Made by a program: the position numbers and the translations under genes | Shown: in pieces, positions 1 through 7,754 of the stretch | Position numbering within the stretch: position 1 is the stretch's first letter | How the letters are laid out: every line of letters starts with the position of its first letter | Source of the DNA: Ignavibacteriales bacterium | Lineage (GTDB): Bacteria > Bacteroidota > Ignavibacteria > Ignavibacteriales > Melioribacteraceae | Direction: 5' to 3' | DNA length: 24,736 nucleotides | Assembly (NCBI GenBank): GCA_007280825.1 | Contig: QYQI01000101.1 | Location: 1-24,736, forward strand | Notes under the pieces: model-generated | Databases searched by the model: none | The model's input: the letters and a program-made list of their open reading frames with translations, nothing else | What the model was told of the DNA's origin: nothing

Positions 1-431
1 ATTTATTGATCCGACAATCCCATTGTTTGAGTGGGTGCAAACCAACGCGGAAGTTTTAGATACTTAAATATATTAAAAATTAATGTTTCCCGATCGGTTA
101 TAACTTCCTGGACAAGAATTACTTTTTTCTTGCGGATGTTTTTAGGCATGATTCAATCAGCGGATTTATATATCCAATCATAATCCTAACTAACTCCGCG
201 GTAATCAAGTTTAAGATTATTTTTACGAAGGTAGTCTTCTGTTTTCAGCCGGAATTGTCCGTTGAGAATTGAAAATTTTATATAGCCAATGCTGACAAGA
301 TAGTTTATAAATCCATCGGTGTAGTATGGCGTAAAGAAGCAATCAATATCTTGCAAGTGTTGCGAGATTTGGTGCATCATCGAAGTCTGATTAAGCGATC
401 CGCAAATGAAAAGAATTTTTTTCTTATGCAT
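1..431 (-). pseudogene. Decayed glycosyltransferase-like gene (5' part), three in-frame stops
   Basis: The intact-looking start encodes an 81-residue stretch beginning MHKKKILFICGSLNQTSMMH and ending at a TAG (186-188). Reading on in the same frame gives DYDWIYKSAD, a TGA (153-155), then 49 further codons including MPKNIRKKKVILVQEV and LKLPRWF, before a TAA at 3-5. No frameshift is needed to join the pieces. From memory, intact homologues in Bacteroidota and Ignavibacteria are large glycosyltransferase or CDP-glycerol-transferase-like proteins that start with FICGSLNQT. They continue through a VLVQEGMTDPEN-like block and a LKLPR-STxTTGLSD-like block without stops. Here those blocks survive but are altered (QEVITDRET; APTQTMGLSD), as expected under relaxed selection. 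The rest of the gene lies outside the window. The alternative, a functional 81-residue protein, is less likely because the conserved downstream text continues in frame. The pseudogene status is visible; the family name is recollection. Confidence 0.7.
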
Positions 432-490
432 GGATTATTTATTAATAGTTTGGAAAACCACTACAAAAATAGAATTTACCTATTACTAAA

Positions 491-519
491 TTGTTAATAA
501 TAGATTAATAAATTATTAA
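491..519 (+). promoter_or_regulatory. Possible sigma-70-type promoter upstream of the reductase gene
   Basis: TTGTTA (491-496) and TATTAA (514-519) are separated by 17 bases. The -10-like box coincides with the right arm of an A/T-only inverted repeat (494-501 with 512-519). In such AT-rich DNA matches of this quality arise by chance, so this is weak. The rest of the 243-base gap before the next gene shows nothing else I can support apart from one short reading frame. Confidence 0.2.
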
Positions 520-594
520 GACTATAAAGCTTACAAAGATTATTCCGATATTTTCTCGTTCTTTCAATATTAATTTAATTATTTCTCATTTAAG

Positions 595-672
595 ATGGAT
601 ATTGAGTTTGTAAACGAATTGAAAGATTCAAAAGCTTTATTTATTATGTCACATCAAAAATTGAAAGCTTAA
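595..672 (+). other. Short 25-codon reading frame in the leader of the reductase gene
   Basis: ATG at 595-597 opens 25 codons (begins MDIEFVNELK, ends HQKLKA) and stops at 670-672, two bases before the ATG of the following gene at 675. There is no convincing ribosome binding site, only TTTAAG just ahead of the ATG. It could be a translated leader that couples initiation of the next gene, a remnant of a lost gene, or chance. I do not recognise the peptide. Confidence 0.15.
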
Positions 673-674
673 TA

Positions 675-1733
675 ATGAAAGTAACATCACCAACTGTTTT
701 AGTTTACGGAGCGAACGGATACTCTGCGAAGTTAATTATTGAAGAACTGATTTCTAAAGGTATAAAACCAATTCTTTCCGGAAGAAATGAATCCGCATTG
801 AAAGAGCTTTCTCACAAATATGATTGTGAATATAAAGCAGTTGATCTTTATGATAGTGATAAACTAGATACAGTTCTAATCGGTATCCACACAGTTCTAA
901 ATTGTGCGGGACCTTTTAAGTTCACAGCAAAAGAATTGATGGAAGCTTGCTTACGATGCAAATGCAACTATCTTGATATAACCGGTGAGATTCCCGCAAT
1001 GTATCTTGCATTTTATCTGAATCAAAAAGCGAAGGAGAGAGAAGTTGTATTCTTACCGAGTGTTGGATTCGATATTATTCCCACTGATTGTCTTGCAAAG
1101 CGATTAAGCGAGCGAATGCCCGATGCAACCCATTTGAAATTAGGATTTTCCAACAAGGGCGGAAAAATTTCCAGAGGCACTTGGTTAACAACTCTGGAAT
1201 TTCTTGGTGGAACCGGAAGAATACGCCGTGATGGAAAATTGATTGAATCAAGAATAGGCGAGTATACTATTGATATAAAAACAAAAAAATTTTCATTTTG
1301 CGGAATTTCAATTCCATGGGGCGATGTTTATTCTTCATATCAATCAACAAAAATTCCAAATGTTGAAGTTTATATTGCCTTGCCAAGATTAATGGTTAAA
1401 TCAAAATCACTTTTTTTGTTATTCTTGAAAATTTTAAAAGTACCTTTGATAAAAAACATTGTAGCGATTTTCATGAAAAAAACTTTAACTGGTCCTAATA
1501 AATCCAAACGTGATTCGACTAAAACGTATATATGGGGCAGAGTAGAAAATTCAAAAGGGAAAATGATTGAAGAAGTTTATCAAGTTATGGAAGGATACAA
1601 TCTAACTGCAATTGGAGCGGCTGAAAGCGTAGAGAGAGTTTTGAAAAATACTCTTAAACCTGGAACTTATACTCCGTCACTTGCATTCGGAAGTGAGTTT
1701 ATGAATCAGTTTGTTATCAAAAAAATTATTTAA
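675..1733 (+). CDS. Saccharopine dehydrogenase-like NAD(P)-binding reductase
   Basis: 352 residues. The N-terminus is a Rossmann fold: beta strand TVLVYGANGYSAKLII with a glycine-rich loop at about residues 12-18, followed by SGRNESAL at 35-42, which is typical of the SDR-like half of the saccharopine dehydrogenase superfamily. NCAGPF at about 76-81 and YLDITGE at about 94-100 are also characteristic of the COG3268 group, which includes mycobacterial trans-acting enoyl reductases. Length fits single-domain members, which lack the lysine-biosynthetic C-terminal domain, so this is not expected to make lysine. The substrate cannot be told from sequence. The ATG at 675 is preceded by no clear ribosome binding site. 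The 3' end overlaps the convergent MORN-repeat gene by 8 bp. It appears to be a single-gene transcript, with no pathway partners next to it. Confidence 0.75.
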   Translation: MKVTSPTVLVYGANGYSAKLIIEELISKGIKPILSGRNESALKELSHKYDCEYKAVDLYDSDKLDTVLIGIHTVLNCAGPFKFTAKELMEACLRCKCNYLDITGEIPAMYLAFYLNQKAKEREVVFLPSVGFDIIPTDCLAKRLSERMPDATHLKLGFSNKGGKISRGTWLTTLEFLGGTGRIRRDGKLIESRIGEYTIDIKTKKFSFCGISIPWGDVYSSYQSTKIPNVEVYIALPRLMVKSKSLFLLFLKILKVPLIKNIVAIFMKKTLTGPNKSKRDSTKTYIWGRVENSKGKMIEEVYQVMEGYNLTAIGAAESVERVLKNTLKPGTYTPSLAFGSEFMNQFVIKKII

Positions 1734-3003
1734 CCAGTTCACCTTCTTTATATTCAGTTGATGAAATAATTTTCCCACTTTCATCGTAGGTAAAACATTT
1801 TCCATCGAGCAAATTATTTTTGTAAGTCCGGAAATCAGAAACATTGCCACTCGGGAAATAATACTTTGTGATTCCGTCTTTCAATCCATTAAGATATTCT
1901 ATTTCAGCATTTAGCAATCCGGACTTTGAATAGAATTTTACAATTCCGTTTAGTTTGTCGTTTCTGTAAATCTGTTCGGATTCAACTTCTCCGTTTGGAT
2001 AAAATGTTTTTGCAGAACCTTCGCGCAAATTATTTGTGTAATTGTCCTCCGATGTTTTAACGCCTTCTTTATTGAATTTTGTTGATATCCCGTTCTTCAT
2101 ATTGCTAATGTATTGTGCAATCTCTGCAAGAGTTCCGCCGTCGTTGTAATATTTACTTTCGCCTTCTAAAGAACCGTGCTTATAATTTAACTCAGCTTTG
2201 ATGAATCCGCTGGCATAATATTCTTTTATCAACCCGTCAAGTTTTCCATCATGAAAAGTAACTTTTCTTTTTAATGTTCCTTCATCCCAGTATTCATCAA
2301 AATTCTCTTCCACTTTACTAACTTTAGCACCGTAGTCAAAACGTTCGCGCTTAATGATCAGACCGTTTTCGTAGGTATCTATTACTTTAATCTTGCCATC
2401 GGGATAATAGAGGTAAGAGATTCCATCGAGTTGGTCGTTCTTGTAATTAGCATCCAAAGCGATCGTTCCAAAATCATAATAGACTTTGCTTTTCCCTTCA
2501 AGTTTATCATTAATATAATTACGGTCTACTTCAACATTTCCATTTTCAAAAAATATTTTTGATTCACCATTAAGTTTACCGTTCTTGTAATTCCAGACCG
2601 CCTGAAGTTTACCGCTTTTATAATAAGTGTTGCTAAAACCGTCTTGAACATCATTCACGTAAATCGGTTCTGCCCAAAGCTCACCTGTCTCATAATACCA
2701 TTTGGATTTCCCTTCGAGCTTTCCGCTGCGGTAATTCCATTCCATACTTTTCTTACCATCTTCGAAATACCAAACTGAAAGTCCTTCTTCCTTTCCATTT
2801 TCAAAATTCCATTCCTTCCAAAGTTTTCCGCTTTCATAATATTCTTTATAGATCCCGGTTTTTACTCCGTTAACATAAGTTCCTTCGGATTTCAGTTTAC
2901 CGCTTGAATAATATTCTCTTTTGATTTCACTTTGCGCAGATAATAAAAATGGAATGATCAAAAATATTATTGCTAAAAGGTATTTGATTTTAATTACTCG
3001 CAT
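1726..3003 (-). CDS. Secreted MORN-type repeat protein (YwqK-like)
   Basis: 425 residues. A signal peptide (basic start MRVIKIK, hydrophobic core, probable cleavage after LLSAQ at about 25) precedes about 16 tandem repeats of roughly 24 residues, of the form YY-x-x-G-K-L-x-x-E-x-x-Y-x-N-G-x-x-x-G. Examples are EYYESGKLWKEWNFENG and KYYFPSGNVSDFRTYKNN. One repeat near residues 220-240 is replaced by a divergent charged linker. The repeats match the MORN_2 family (YwqK antitoxin-like), which forms elongated beta-hairpin solenoids. Many such proteins in Bacteroidota are envelope-located and of unknown function, and the antitoxin label comes from one distant Bacillus member. No toxin gene is adjacent. 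The protein ends with EGELVK and contains no other domain. The start is the only ATG in frame with the signal peptide. Confidence 0.8.
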   Translation of the reverse strand: MRVIKIKYLLAIIFLIIPFLLSAQSEIKREYYSSGKLKSEGTYVNGVKTGIYKEYYESGKLWKEWNFENGKEEGLSVWYFEDGKKSMEWNYRSGKLEGKSKWYYETGELWAEPIYVNDVQDGFSNTYYKSGKLQAVWNYKNGKLNGESKIFFENGNVEVDRNYINDKLEGKSKVYYDFGTIALDANYKNDQLDGISYLYYPDGKIKVIDTYENGLIIKRERFDYGAKVSKVEENFDEYWDEGTLKRKVTFHDGKLDGLIKEYYASGFIKAELNYKHGSLEGESKYYNDGGTLAEIAQYISNMKNGISTKFNKEGVKTSEDNYTNNLREGSAKTFYPNGEVESEQIYRNDKLNGIVKFYSKSGLLNAEIEYLNGLKDGITKYYFPSGNVSDFRTYKNNLLDGKCFTYDESGKIISSTEYKEGELVK

Positions 3004-3009
3004 TTGTTA

Positions 3010-3038
3010 GATATAATTTTGTACCAAATTAATCACAA
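3010..3038 (-). promoter_or_regulatory. Candidate promoter of the MORN-repeat gene, possibly leaderless
   Basis: On the minus strand TTGTGA (3038-3033), a 17-base spacer and TATATC (3015-3010) fit a sigma-70-type promoter. The -10 box ends only 6 bases before the ATG, so a start site at the usual distance would give an mRNA with little or no leader. This is motif reading only. Confidence 0.3.
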
Positions 3039-3098
3039 AAAAGTTAATGTGAAATGGATAAGAGTTGATTAAATTTACAGTAATAAAAGAGAAAAACA

Positions 3099-3500
3099 AT
3101 GTTCACGACAAAAGTGAAAGTCTATTTTTATGATGCCGATCCGGCAGGGATTATTTTTTATGCAAGTTTATTTAAATACGTTCACGCCGCATACGAAGAT
3201 CTTATGAGAAGTTTTCACACCGAAAGAGATTATTTTTTTGATAAGGAATACATCTTGCCGATCATTCATGCCGAAGCCGATTATGTTAGACCAATAAGAG
3301 TTGGTGATGAACTTCGCATTGATGTTATTGTTAGTCTTCTAAAAGATTCTTCTTTTGAAATAAGTTATAAATTTTACAAAGATGATGGCACATTTACAGC
3401 AATTGCTAAGACTGTTCATGTATGTGTATTGAAAGAACAATTTAAAAAGATTGAGTTGCCAAAGGAATGTTACGATATGTTGAAGACTAACTTAGCTTAA
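3099..3500 (+). CDS. 4HBT-fold acyl-CoA thioesterase, probable DHNA-CoA hydrolase
   Basis: 133 residues, the normal length for the YbgC/4-hydroxybenzoyl-CoA thioesterase hot-dog family. YFYDADPAGIIFYASLFKYV at residues 9-28 carries the family signature D-x-A-G-(I/V)-x-(F/Y); Asp14 aligns with the catalytic aspartate of Pseudomonas 4HBT. YVRPIRVGDELRI near 66-78 is the second conserved block. The gene converges on menE and overlaps it by 14 bp at the 3' end. A cytosolic thioesterase is needed to hydrolyse 1,4-dihydroxy-2-naphthoyl-CoA between MenB and MenA. The men operon has no other candidate, so a MenI role is a good inference, but similar enzymes act on other acyl-CoAs. A purine-rich AAAAGAGAAAAAC precedes the ATG. 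Confidence 0.8.
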   Translation: MFTTKVKVYFYDADPAGIIFYASLFKYVHAAYEDLMRSFHTERDYFFDKEYILPIIHAEADYVRPIRVGDELRIDVIVSLLKDSSFEISYKFYKDDGTFTAIAKTVHVCVLKEQFKKIELPKECYDMLKTNLA

Positions 3501-4944
3501 GTTGTTTTAATAACTCAGCTCTATTTGCTTTTCCCATTTCATTTCTTGGAATTTCATTGATTATAAAAAAACGCTTGGGAATTTTATACGAAGCAATTTT
3601 CTCTTTAAGAAAATCTTTTATCACATCTTCTGAAATAGTTTCTGATACAATTGCGGCGCAAACGATTTGTCCCCATTTTTTATCTTGAAGAGCGAACACA
3701 AATACATCTTTAACAAATGGATGTTTTTTTATTGCTAATTCAACTTCATATGAAGTAATATTTTCTCCTCCGGAAATTATCAGATCGTCCCGGCGAGATT
3801 CAATATAAAGATAACCTTCATTATCTATTCGCCCGAAATCACCAGTACGGTACCAACTATTTTTTAGTTTGTTGTTAGTTGTTGGCAGATCGTTGTAATA
3901 TTCCTTAAAAAGTGATTTCGAAAAAACAGCAACTTCGCCTAAATCATTCTCACTTTCGTTCATGATCTTGATCTTATTTTTGCCAAGAAGTTTTCCAACC
4001 GAATTAGGCTTAGGTTTTATTTCATCTGGATGAAGTGCTGTTATCATAGAGCACGTTTCCGTTGAGCCGTAAACTTTTACTATCGGCCATGATTTTTTTA
4101 TAGCTTCCGTAATTAATTCGGTTTGAGAAGGACTGCCTCCAAGAAAAACATATTTGAGATTTTTGCTGGGAGAAACATTCTCTTTGAGTAAACGATCTAG
4201 AGTTGTGGGCACTAATGAAATATGTGTAGGGTCTGACTGTTTGATTGTTTGATTGATGTCTTCAAATTTTGGAGATGCAGGGAATACAACTAAACTACCA
4301 GATAGCAATGACCGGCAAAGAATCATGAATCCACCGATATGATATAACGGTAATGAGGCGAGCCAAATATCCCCTGATGATAATTGAGCGAAAGAATCTA
4401 ATGCTTGGATACTTTCGTACAAACTTTGAAATGTATGAACCACTGCTTTTGGATTTCCTGTACTGCCGGATGTAAACATTATTAAAGAGCAATTGAGAAT
4501 TGAGAATGGCAAATTGGGAAAAATGGATTTTATAATTTGTGATTTGAAAACATTTTCAAGTTTTATCTGAATCTTATTAATAAAGTTAATCTCTGAAAAC
4601 TGAGAAGAGATTGTTTCGTCAACAATTAAAAAATTTATATCGGCAAGATGAATTTCATTTTCAATTTCATTTGTTGTCTTTCTTGAATTTAGAGGAACAG
4701 GAATAGCTCCAATAAACCATAGTGCATTTACTAATACAAAAAAATCATAAGTGTGTCTGCATAAAATCCCAACATGATCATTCTTTTTAATATTTAATGT
4801 TAGCAGATAATTAGCTGTCAGATTGCTCGCTTCAAAAAATTTTTGATATGAAACAAAACTTTGCTCTGTTAGGATTGCTCTGTCGTTTGGGCGTTTTGCC
4901 GCTTGTTCAATTAGCCAATGTTTTTTATTACTTATTGTAATCAT
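3487..4944 (-). CDS. menE: o-Succinylbenzoate-CoA ligase
   Basis: 485 residues, an adenylate-forming acyl-CoA synthetase. It shows the P-loop-like A3 motif FTSGSTGNPKAVVH (157-170), YGSTET (292-297), YRTGDFGRID (365-374), the hinge region SRRDDLIISGGENI (383-396) and the C-terminal catalytic lysine K472 in NEMGKANRAE. In this context it activates o-succinylbenzoate to its CoA ester with ATP and CoA, supplying MenB. It is the last gene of the seven-gene men operon; its ATG overlaps the menC stop by 4 bp, so translation is probably coupled. Its 3' end overlaps the opposing thioesterase gene. Function as MenE rather than another acyl-CoA ligase rests mainly on the operon. Confidence 0.92.
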   Translation of the reverse strand: MITISNKKHWLIEQAAKRPNDRAILTEQSFVSYQKFFEASNLTANYLLTLNIKKNDHVGILCRHTYDFFVLVNALWFIGAIPVPLNSRKTTNEIENEIHLADINFLIVDETISSQFSEINFINKIQIKLENVFKSQIIKSIFPNLPFSILNCSLIMFTSGSTGNPKAVVHTFQSLYESIQALDSFAQLSSGDIWLASLPLYHIGGFMILCRSLLSGSLVVFPASPKFEDINQTIKQSDPTHISLVPTTLDRLLKENVSPSKNLKYVFLGGSPSQTELITEAIKKSWPIVKVYGSTETCSMITALHPDEIKPKPNSVGKLLGKNKIKIMNESENDLGEVAVFSKSLFKEYYNDLPTTNNKLKNSWYRTGDFGRIDNEGYLYIESRRDDLIISGGENITSYEVELAIKKHPFVKDVFVFALQDKKWGQIVCAAIVSETISEDVIKDFLKEKIASYKIPKRFFIINEIPRNEMGKANRAELLKQLKLS

Positions 4945-6008
4945 GTGAGCTTCAAATTAAACTGTGGCGGATAGTTTTCGGGAGTAAAAGTAATCTTTCC
5001 TTTTTCCACTTTGAACGAATCTGCACAAATATCTTTCTCGAAAAATTCTGATGTATCAAGTCCGTGAGCAAAATTATGATTTGTAATTGAGGCAAGTAAA
5101 ACCAATCCGCTTTTCCCAATTGCACTTTCAAATGAAGATGAGATAATTACTTTTTTATTTTTCAACTCAGCTTCATTAATTACTCTCAGGGTGGAAAATA
5201 ATCCTCCTAAAACCATCGGTTTCAAAACTATGAATTCGATATTTGAATTATTAATTATTTCCAAGGCATCTTCAATTATATGAACCGATTCATCAACGGC
5301 AATTGGAATTGGTGAAACTTCTGCAAGTTTTATCAAGTCATTCAAATTAGTACACGGTTCTTCAATGTATTGAATGTTAAAAGAAGAAAGTTGTTCTAAA
5401 TAATTTTTTGCATCTTCAAATTCCCATTTTCCATTCGCATCTAAACGAATAGAGATATTTTTGCCGAATCGTCTTCTTACTTCATCAATTAATTTAAGAT
5501 CATCTTCAAAATTGTCTCTGCCGACTTTGAGTTTAATTGTGTTATAACCAGAGTTTATTTTTCCCTCGATTTCTGATAAAATATTTATGCTTTCTTCAAA
5601 TCCGAACACTGCATTTACATTAATTTCAGATTTTAAGTTTCCAACGAATAGATTTACGAAGTTTTTATTTCTTATGATCAATAAAGATAAAATTGCCTGT
5701 TCAAGTGCAAAACGAACTGACGGAACAAGTTTGTAATTATTTAATGATTGAGAAACATCATCCGGGCTTTCTTCAATGCTTATATCAATTAATTGGCTTC
5801 TTAGATTTCTTAAAGTGATCGCTACCTGATCCATTAATTCTGAACTATAATTAATTAAAGGTGAAGCTTCACCGAAAGATTGATTTCCTAATTCATCACG
5901 TAGAGAAATAATAAATCCGTTTCTTTGTTTAATTATTTGAGCTGAAGATTGAAAAGGAATTTTTAGTTGAAGCGAAAAAGGGAAGTATTTGAAATCTTTT
6001 ATTATCAT
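4941..6008 (-). CDS. menC: o-Succinylbenzoate synthase
   Basis: 355 residues of the enolase superfamily, muconate-lactonizing subgroup. It dehydrates SHCHC to o-succinylbenzoate. The catalytic set is visible: the K-x-K motif IKLKVG (Lys159, Lys161), the metal ligands Asp190 in RLDANG, Glu216 in IEEPC and Asp239 in AVDES, and Lys263 in VLKPMVLGG. The N-terminal capping region includes FGEASPL at 45-51. The barrel motifs are complete, with no truncation. The ATG overlaps the menA stop by 4 bp (ATGA-type junction), and the 3' end overlaps menE in the same way. Some enzymes of this group also racemise N-acylamino acids, but the position between menA and menE settles the role. Confidence 0.93.
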   Translation of the reverse strand: MIIKDFKYFPFSLQLKIPFQSSAQIIKQRNGFIISLRDELGNQSFGEASPLINYSSELMDQVAITLRNLRSQLIDISIEESPDDVSQSLNNYKLVPSVRFALEQAILSLLIIRNKNFVNLFVGNLKSEINVNAVFGFEESINILSEIEGKINSGYNTIKLKVGRDNFEDDLKLIDEVRRRFGKNISIRLDANGKWEFEDAKNYLEQLSSFNIQYIEEPCTNLNDLIKLAEVSPIPIAVDESVHIIEDALEIINNSNIEFIVLKPMVLGGLFSTLRVINEAELKNKKVIISSSFESAIGKSGLVLLASITNHNFAHGLDTSEFFEKDICADSFKVEKGKITFTPENYPPQFNLKLT

Positions 6009-6904
6009 AAAAGAATTCCGGCTGCAAAGAGCAAACCGTACAAGGCAGATAATTTAGCCGTTAGTTCAAGTGTCTTATTCAGTTCTCTACCGCGTAAAGT
6101 AAAAATCATTCGCACTAATTTGATTGATAATGGAAGGGAAAGGAGAGGAAGAAAGATCAAAAGACTTTTCTTAAATGTGAAATAAACGACAAATAGAATT
6201 GCATACGAAAGGATCATAAAAAAAACATACTGAATACGTGCAAACCTTTCGCCAAAGATAACGGCAAGTGTATTTTTTCCGTTTGAGTGATCTTCTTCCC
6301 GATCGCGGTAATTATTTACAACTAAAATATTTGTTATAAGGGCACCCACCGGAATTGATGACCAAAATACCAGTGCAGTAATTTCACTTGCCTGTACATA
6401 ATATGTTCCGACTGTACCGACAAATCCAAAAAAAATAAATACTGCAATATCACCAAGACCGTTGTAAGCAAGCGGAAATGGTCCTGCGGTGTAAGCTATG
6501 CCGGCAACAATAGAAAAAATTCCAATTAGTAAAATGAAAATTCCGCCAAGATAAACGAGATATAATCCAAAAATGAAACTCAATCCAAACGTAAAATAAA
6601 TTCCAAGTTTCATTTCATACTTGGATAATAAACCTGAAGCGGTTGCTCGTTGCGGACCAATTCTATCTTTTTTATCAGTTCCATGTAAAAAATCAAAAAG
6701 ATCATTTACCAAATTCGTTCCTATCTGAATTAACAGTGAACATAACAATGCAACAATGGCTGCTATTGGATGAAATACGCCATCTCGGATAGCTATAGAA
6801 CTACCAACTATTACTGGCATAACTGCTGCAGCTAATGTTCTTGGACGGCTTGCAAGAATCCATGCATCAAATTTTGAAATTGTATTTGTCTGTGTTTGGA
6901 TCAT
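6005..6904 (-). CDS. menA: 1,4-Dihydroxy-2-naphthoate polyprenyltransferase
   Basis: 299 residues, an integral membrane UbiA-family prenyltransferase with about eight hydrophobic segments. The first Asp-rich Mg/diphosphate motif is NDLFDFLHGTDKKDR (67-81), followed by the MenA-typical GPQRATASG (83-91). The second is NNYRDREEDHSNGK (197-210). The enzyme attaches the polyprenyl tail to 1,4-dihydroxy-2-naphthoate at the inner face of the cytoplasmic membrane, giving demethylmenaquinone. Tail length cannot be read from the sequence. It starts 5 bases after the menB stop and overlaps menC by 4 bp. The start ATG precedes a short hydrophilic segment and the family-typical WILASRPRTL, so no alternative start is needed. 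Confidence 0.94.
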   Translation of the reverse strand: MIQTQTNTISKFDAWILASRPRTLAAAVMPVIVGSSIAIRDGVFHPIAAIVALLCSLLIQIGTNLVNDLFDFLHGTDKKDRIGPQRATASGLLSKYEMKLGIYFTFGLSFIFGLYLVYLGGIFILLIGIFSIVAGIAYTAGPFPLAYNGLGDIAVFIFFGFVGTVGTYYVQASEITALVFWSSIPVGALITNILVVNNYRDREEDHSNGKNTLAVIFGERFARIQYVFFMILSYAILFVVYFTFKKSLLIFLPLLSLPLSIKLVRMIFTLRGRELNKTLELTAKLSALYGLLFAAGILL

Positions 6905-6909
6905 AACAA

Positions 6910-7743
6910 TTATGGCACTCTAGGAAATTTTTTGAAATTCGGTTTGCGTTTTTCGTTGTATGCGTTTCTGCCTTCTTGCGCTTCATCGCTCATGTAATAA
7001 AGTAAAGTTGCATTGCCGGCAAGTTCTTGAATCCCGGCTTGTCCATCAAGCTCTGCATTGAAAGCGGATTTAAGTAATCGAATTGCAAGCGGACTTTTTT
7101 CTAAAATTTCTTTTGCCCACTGGACTCCTTCTTCTTCAAGTTTTTTTACCGGAACAATTTTATTAACTAATCCCATATCAAATGCTTCTTGAGCATTGTA
7201 CTGACGGCATAAATACCAAATTTCACGCGCTTTCTTTTGTCCTACAATTCGCGCAAGATAACTGGCACCAAAACCTCCGTCAAAACTTCCAACTTTTGGT
7301 CCGGTCTGTCCGAATATTGCATTATCAGCAGCGATAGTTAAATCGCAAACAACGTGAAGTACGTGCCCGCCGCCGATTGCATATCCGGCAACGAGTGCTA
7401 TCACAGGTTTGGGAATACTTCGAATTTGTTTTTGAACATCGAGAATATTAAGACGTGGCACGCCATCTTTTCCAACGTAACCTTTATTACCGCGGATTGA
7501 TTGATCGCCACCCGAACAAAATGCATACTTACTATCTTTTGCCGGACCTTTACCGGTTAAAAGAATTACACCAATGCTGGTATCTTCTCGCGCATCAGCG
7601 AATGCTTCATAAAGTTCAAGAGTTGTTTCAGGTCTGAATGCGTTTCGTTTTTCAGGACGGTTGATTGTAATTTTAGCAATACCGTCCATCTTTTCATAAA
7701 TAATATCTTGATATTTTTTAGCTGAAGTCCATTTGTAAATCAT
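6910..7743 (-). CDS. menB: 1,4-Dihydroxy-2-naphthoyl-CoA synthase
   Basis: 277 residues from the ATG at 7743, a crotonase-fold enzyme that cyclises o-succinylbenzoyl-CoA. Motifs: [10 protein letters not shown] near residues 27-36, oxyanion-hole [11 protein letters not shown] (75-85) and [10 protein letters not shown] (120-129), and the MenB signature [17 protein letters not shown] (146-162). The C-terminus has [13 protein letters not shown], as in E. coli MenB. The glycine in QTGPKVG is the residue that distinguishes bicarbonate-dependent (type I) MenB from the aspartate-containing type; this subtype call is from memory. A GTG two codons upstream (7747-7749) would also be in frame and overlap the menH stop, but the ribosome binding site AAAGG sits at correct distance only for the ATG. 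It is the central gene of the men operon. Confidence 0.95.
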   Translation of the reverse strand: MIYKWTSAKKYQDIIYEKMDGIAKITINRPEKRNAFRPETTLELYEAFADAREDTSIGVILLTGKGPAKDSKYAFCSGGDQSIRGNKGYVGKDGVPRLNILDVQKQIRSIPKPVIALVAGYAIGGGHVLHVVCDLTIAADNAIFGQTGPKVGSFDGGFGASYLARIVGQKKAREIWYLCRQYNAQEAFDMGLVNKIVPVKKLEEEGVQWAKEILEKSPLAIRLLKSAFNAELDGQAGIQELAGNATLLYYMSDEAQEGRNAYNEKRKPNFKKFPRVP

Positions 7744-7745
7744 AT

Positions 7746-7754
7746 TCACCTTTC
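7746..7754 (-). promoter_or_regulatory. Ribosome binding site deciding the menB start
   Basis: On the minus strand GAAAGGTGA lies within the last codons of menH, and AGG is 5 bases from the ATG at 7743. With the upstream GTG (7749) as start, the AAAGG would touch the start codon. This favours the ATG. It is one of the few clear Shine-Dalgarno sites in the window. Confidence 0.5.

Noticed and set aside
494..519. A/T-only 8-bp inverted repeat upstream of the reductase gene as a regulatory stem
   Set aside because: Composed only of A and T in very AT-rich DNA, so expected by chance; kept only as part of a weak promoter note.
1726..3003. YwqK-type antitoxin of a toxin-antitoxin pair
   Set aside because: The family label derives from a distant homologue; this protein is secreted and no toxin gene is adjacent.
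4491..4510. Tandem AATTGAG repeat inside menE
   Set aside because: Only two units with partial continuation; it falls in a variable linker before the ATP motif and keeps the frame. Too short to call a repeat element.
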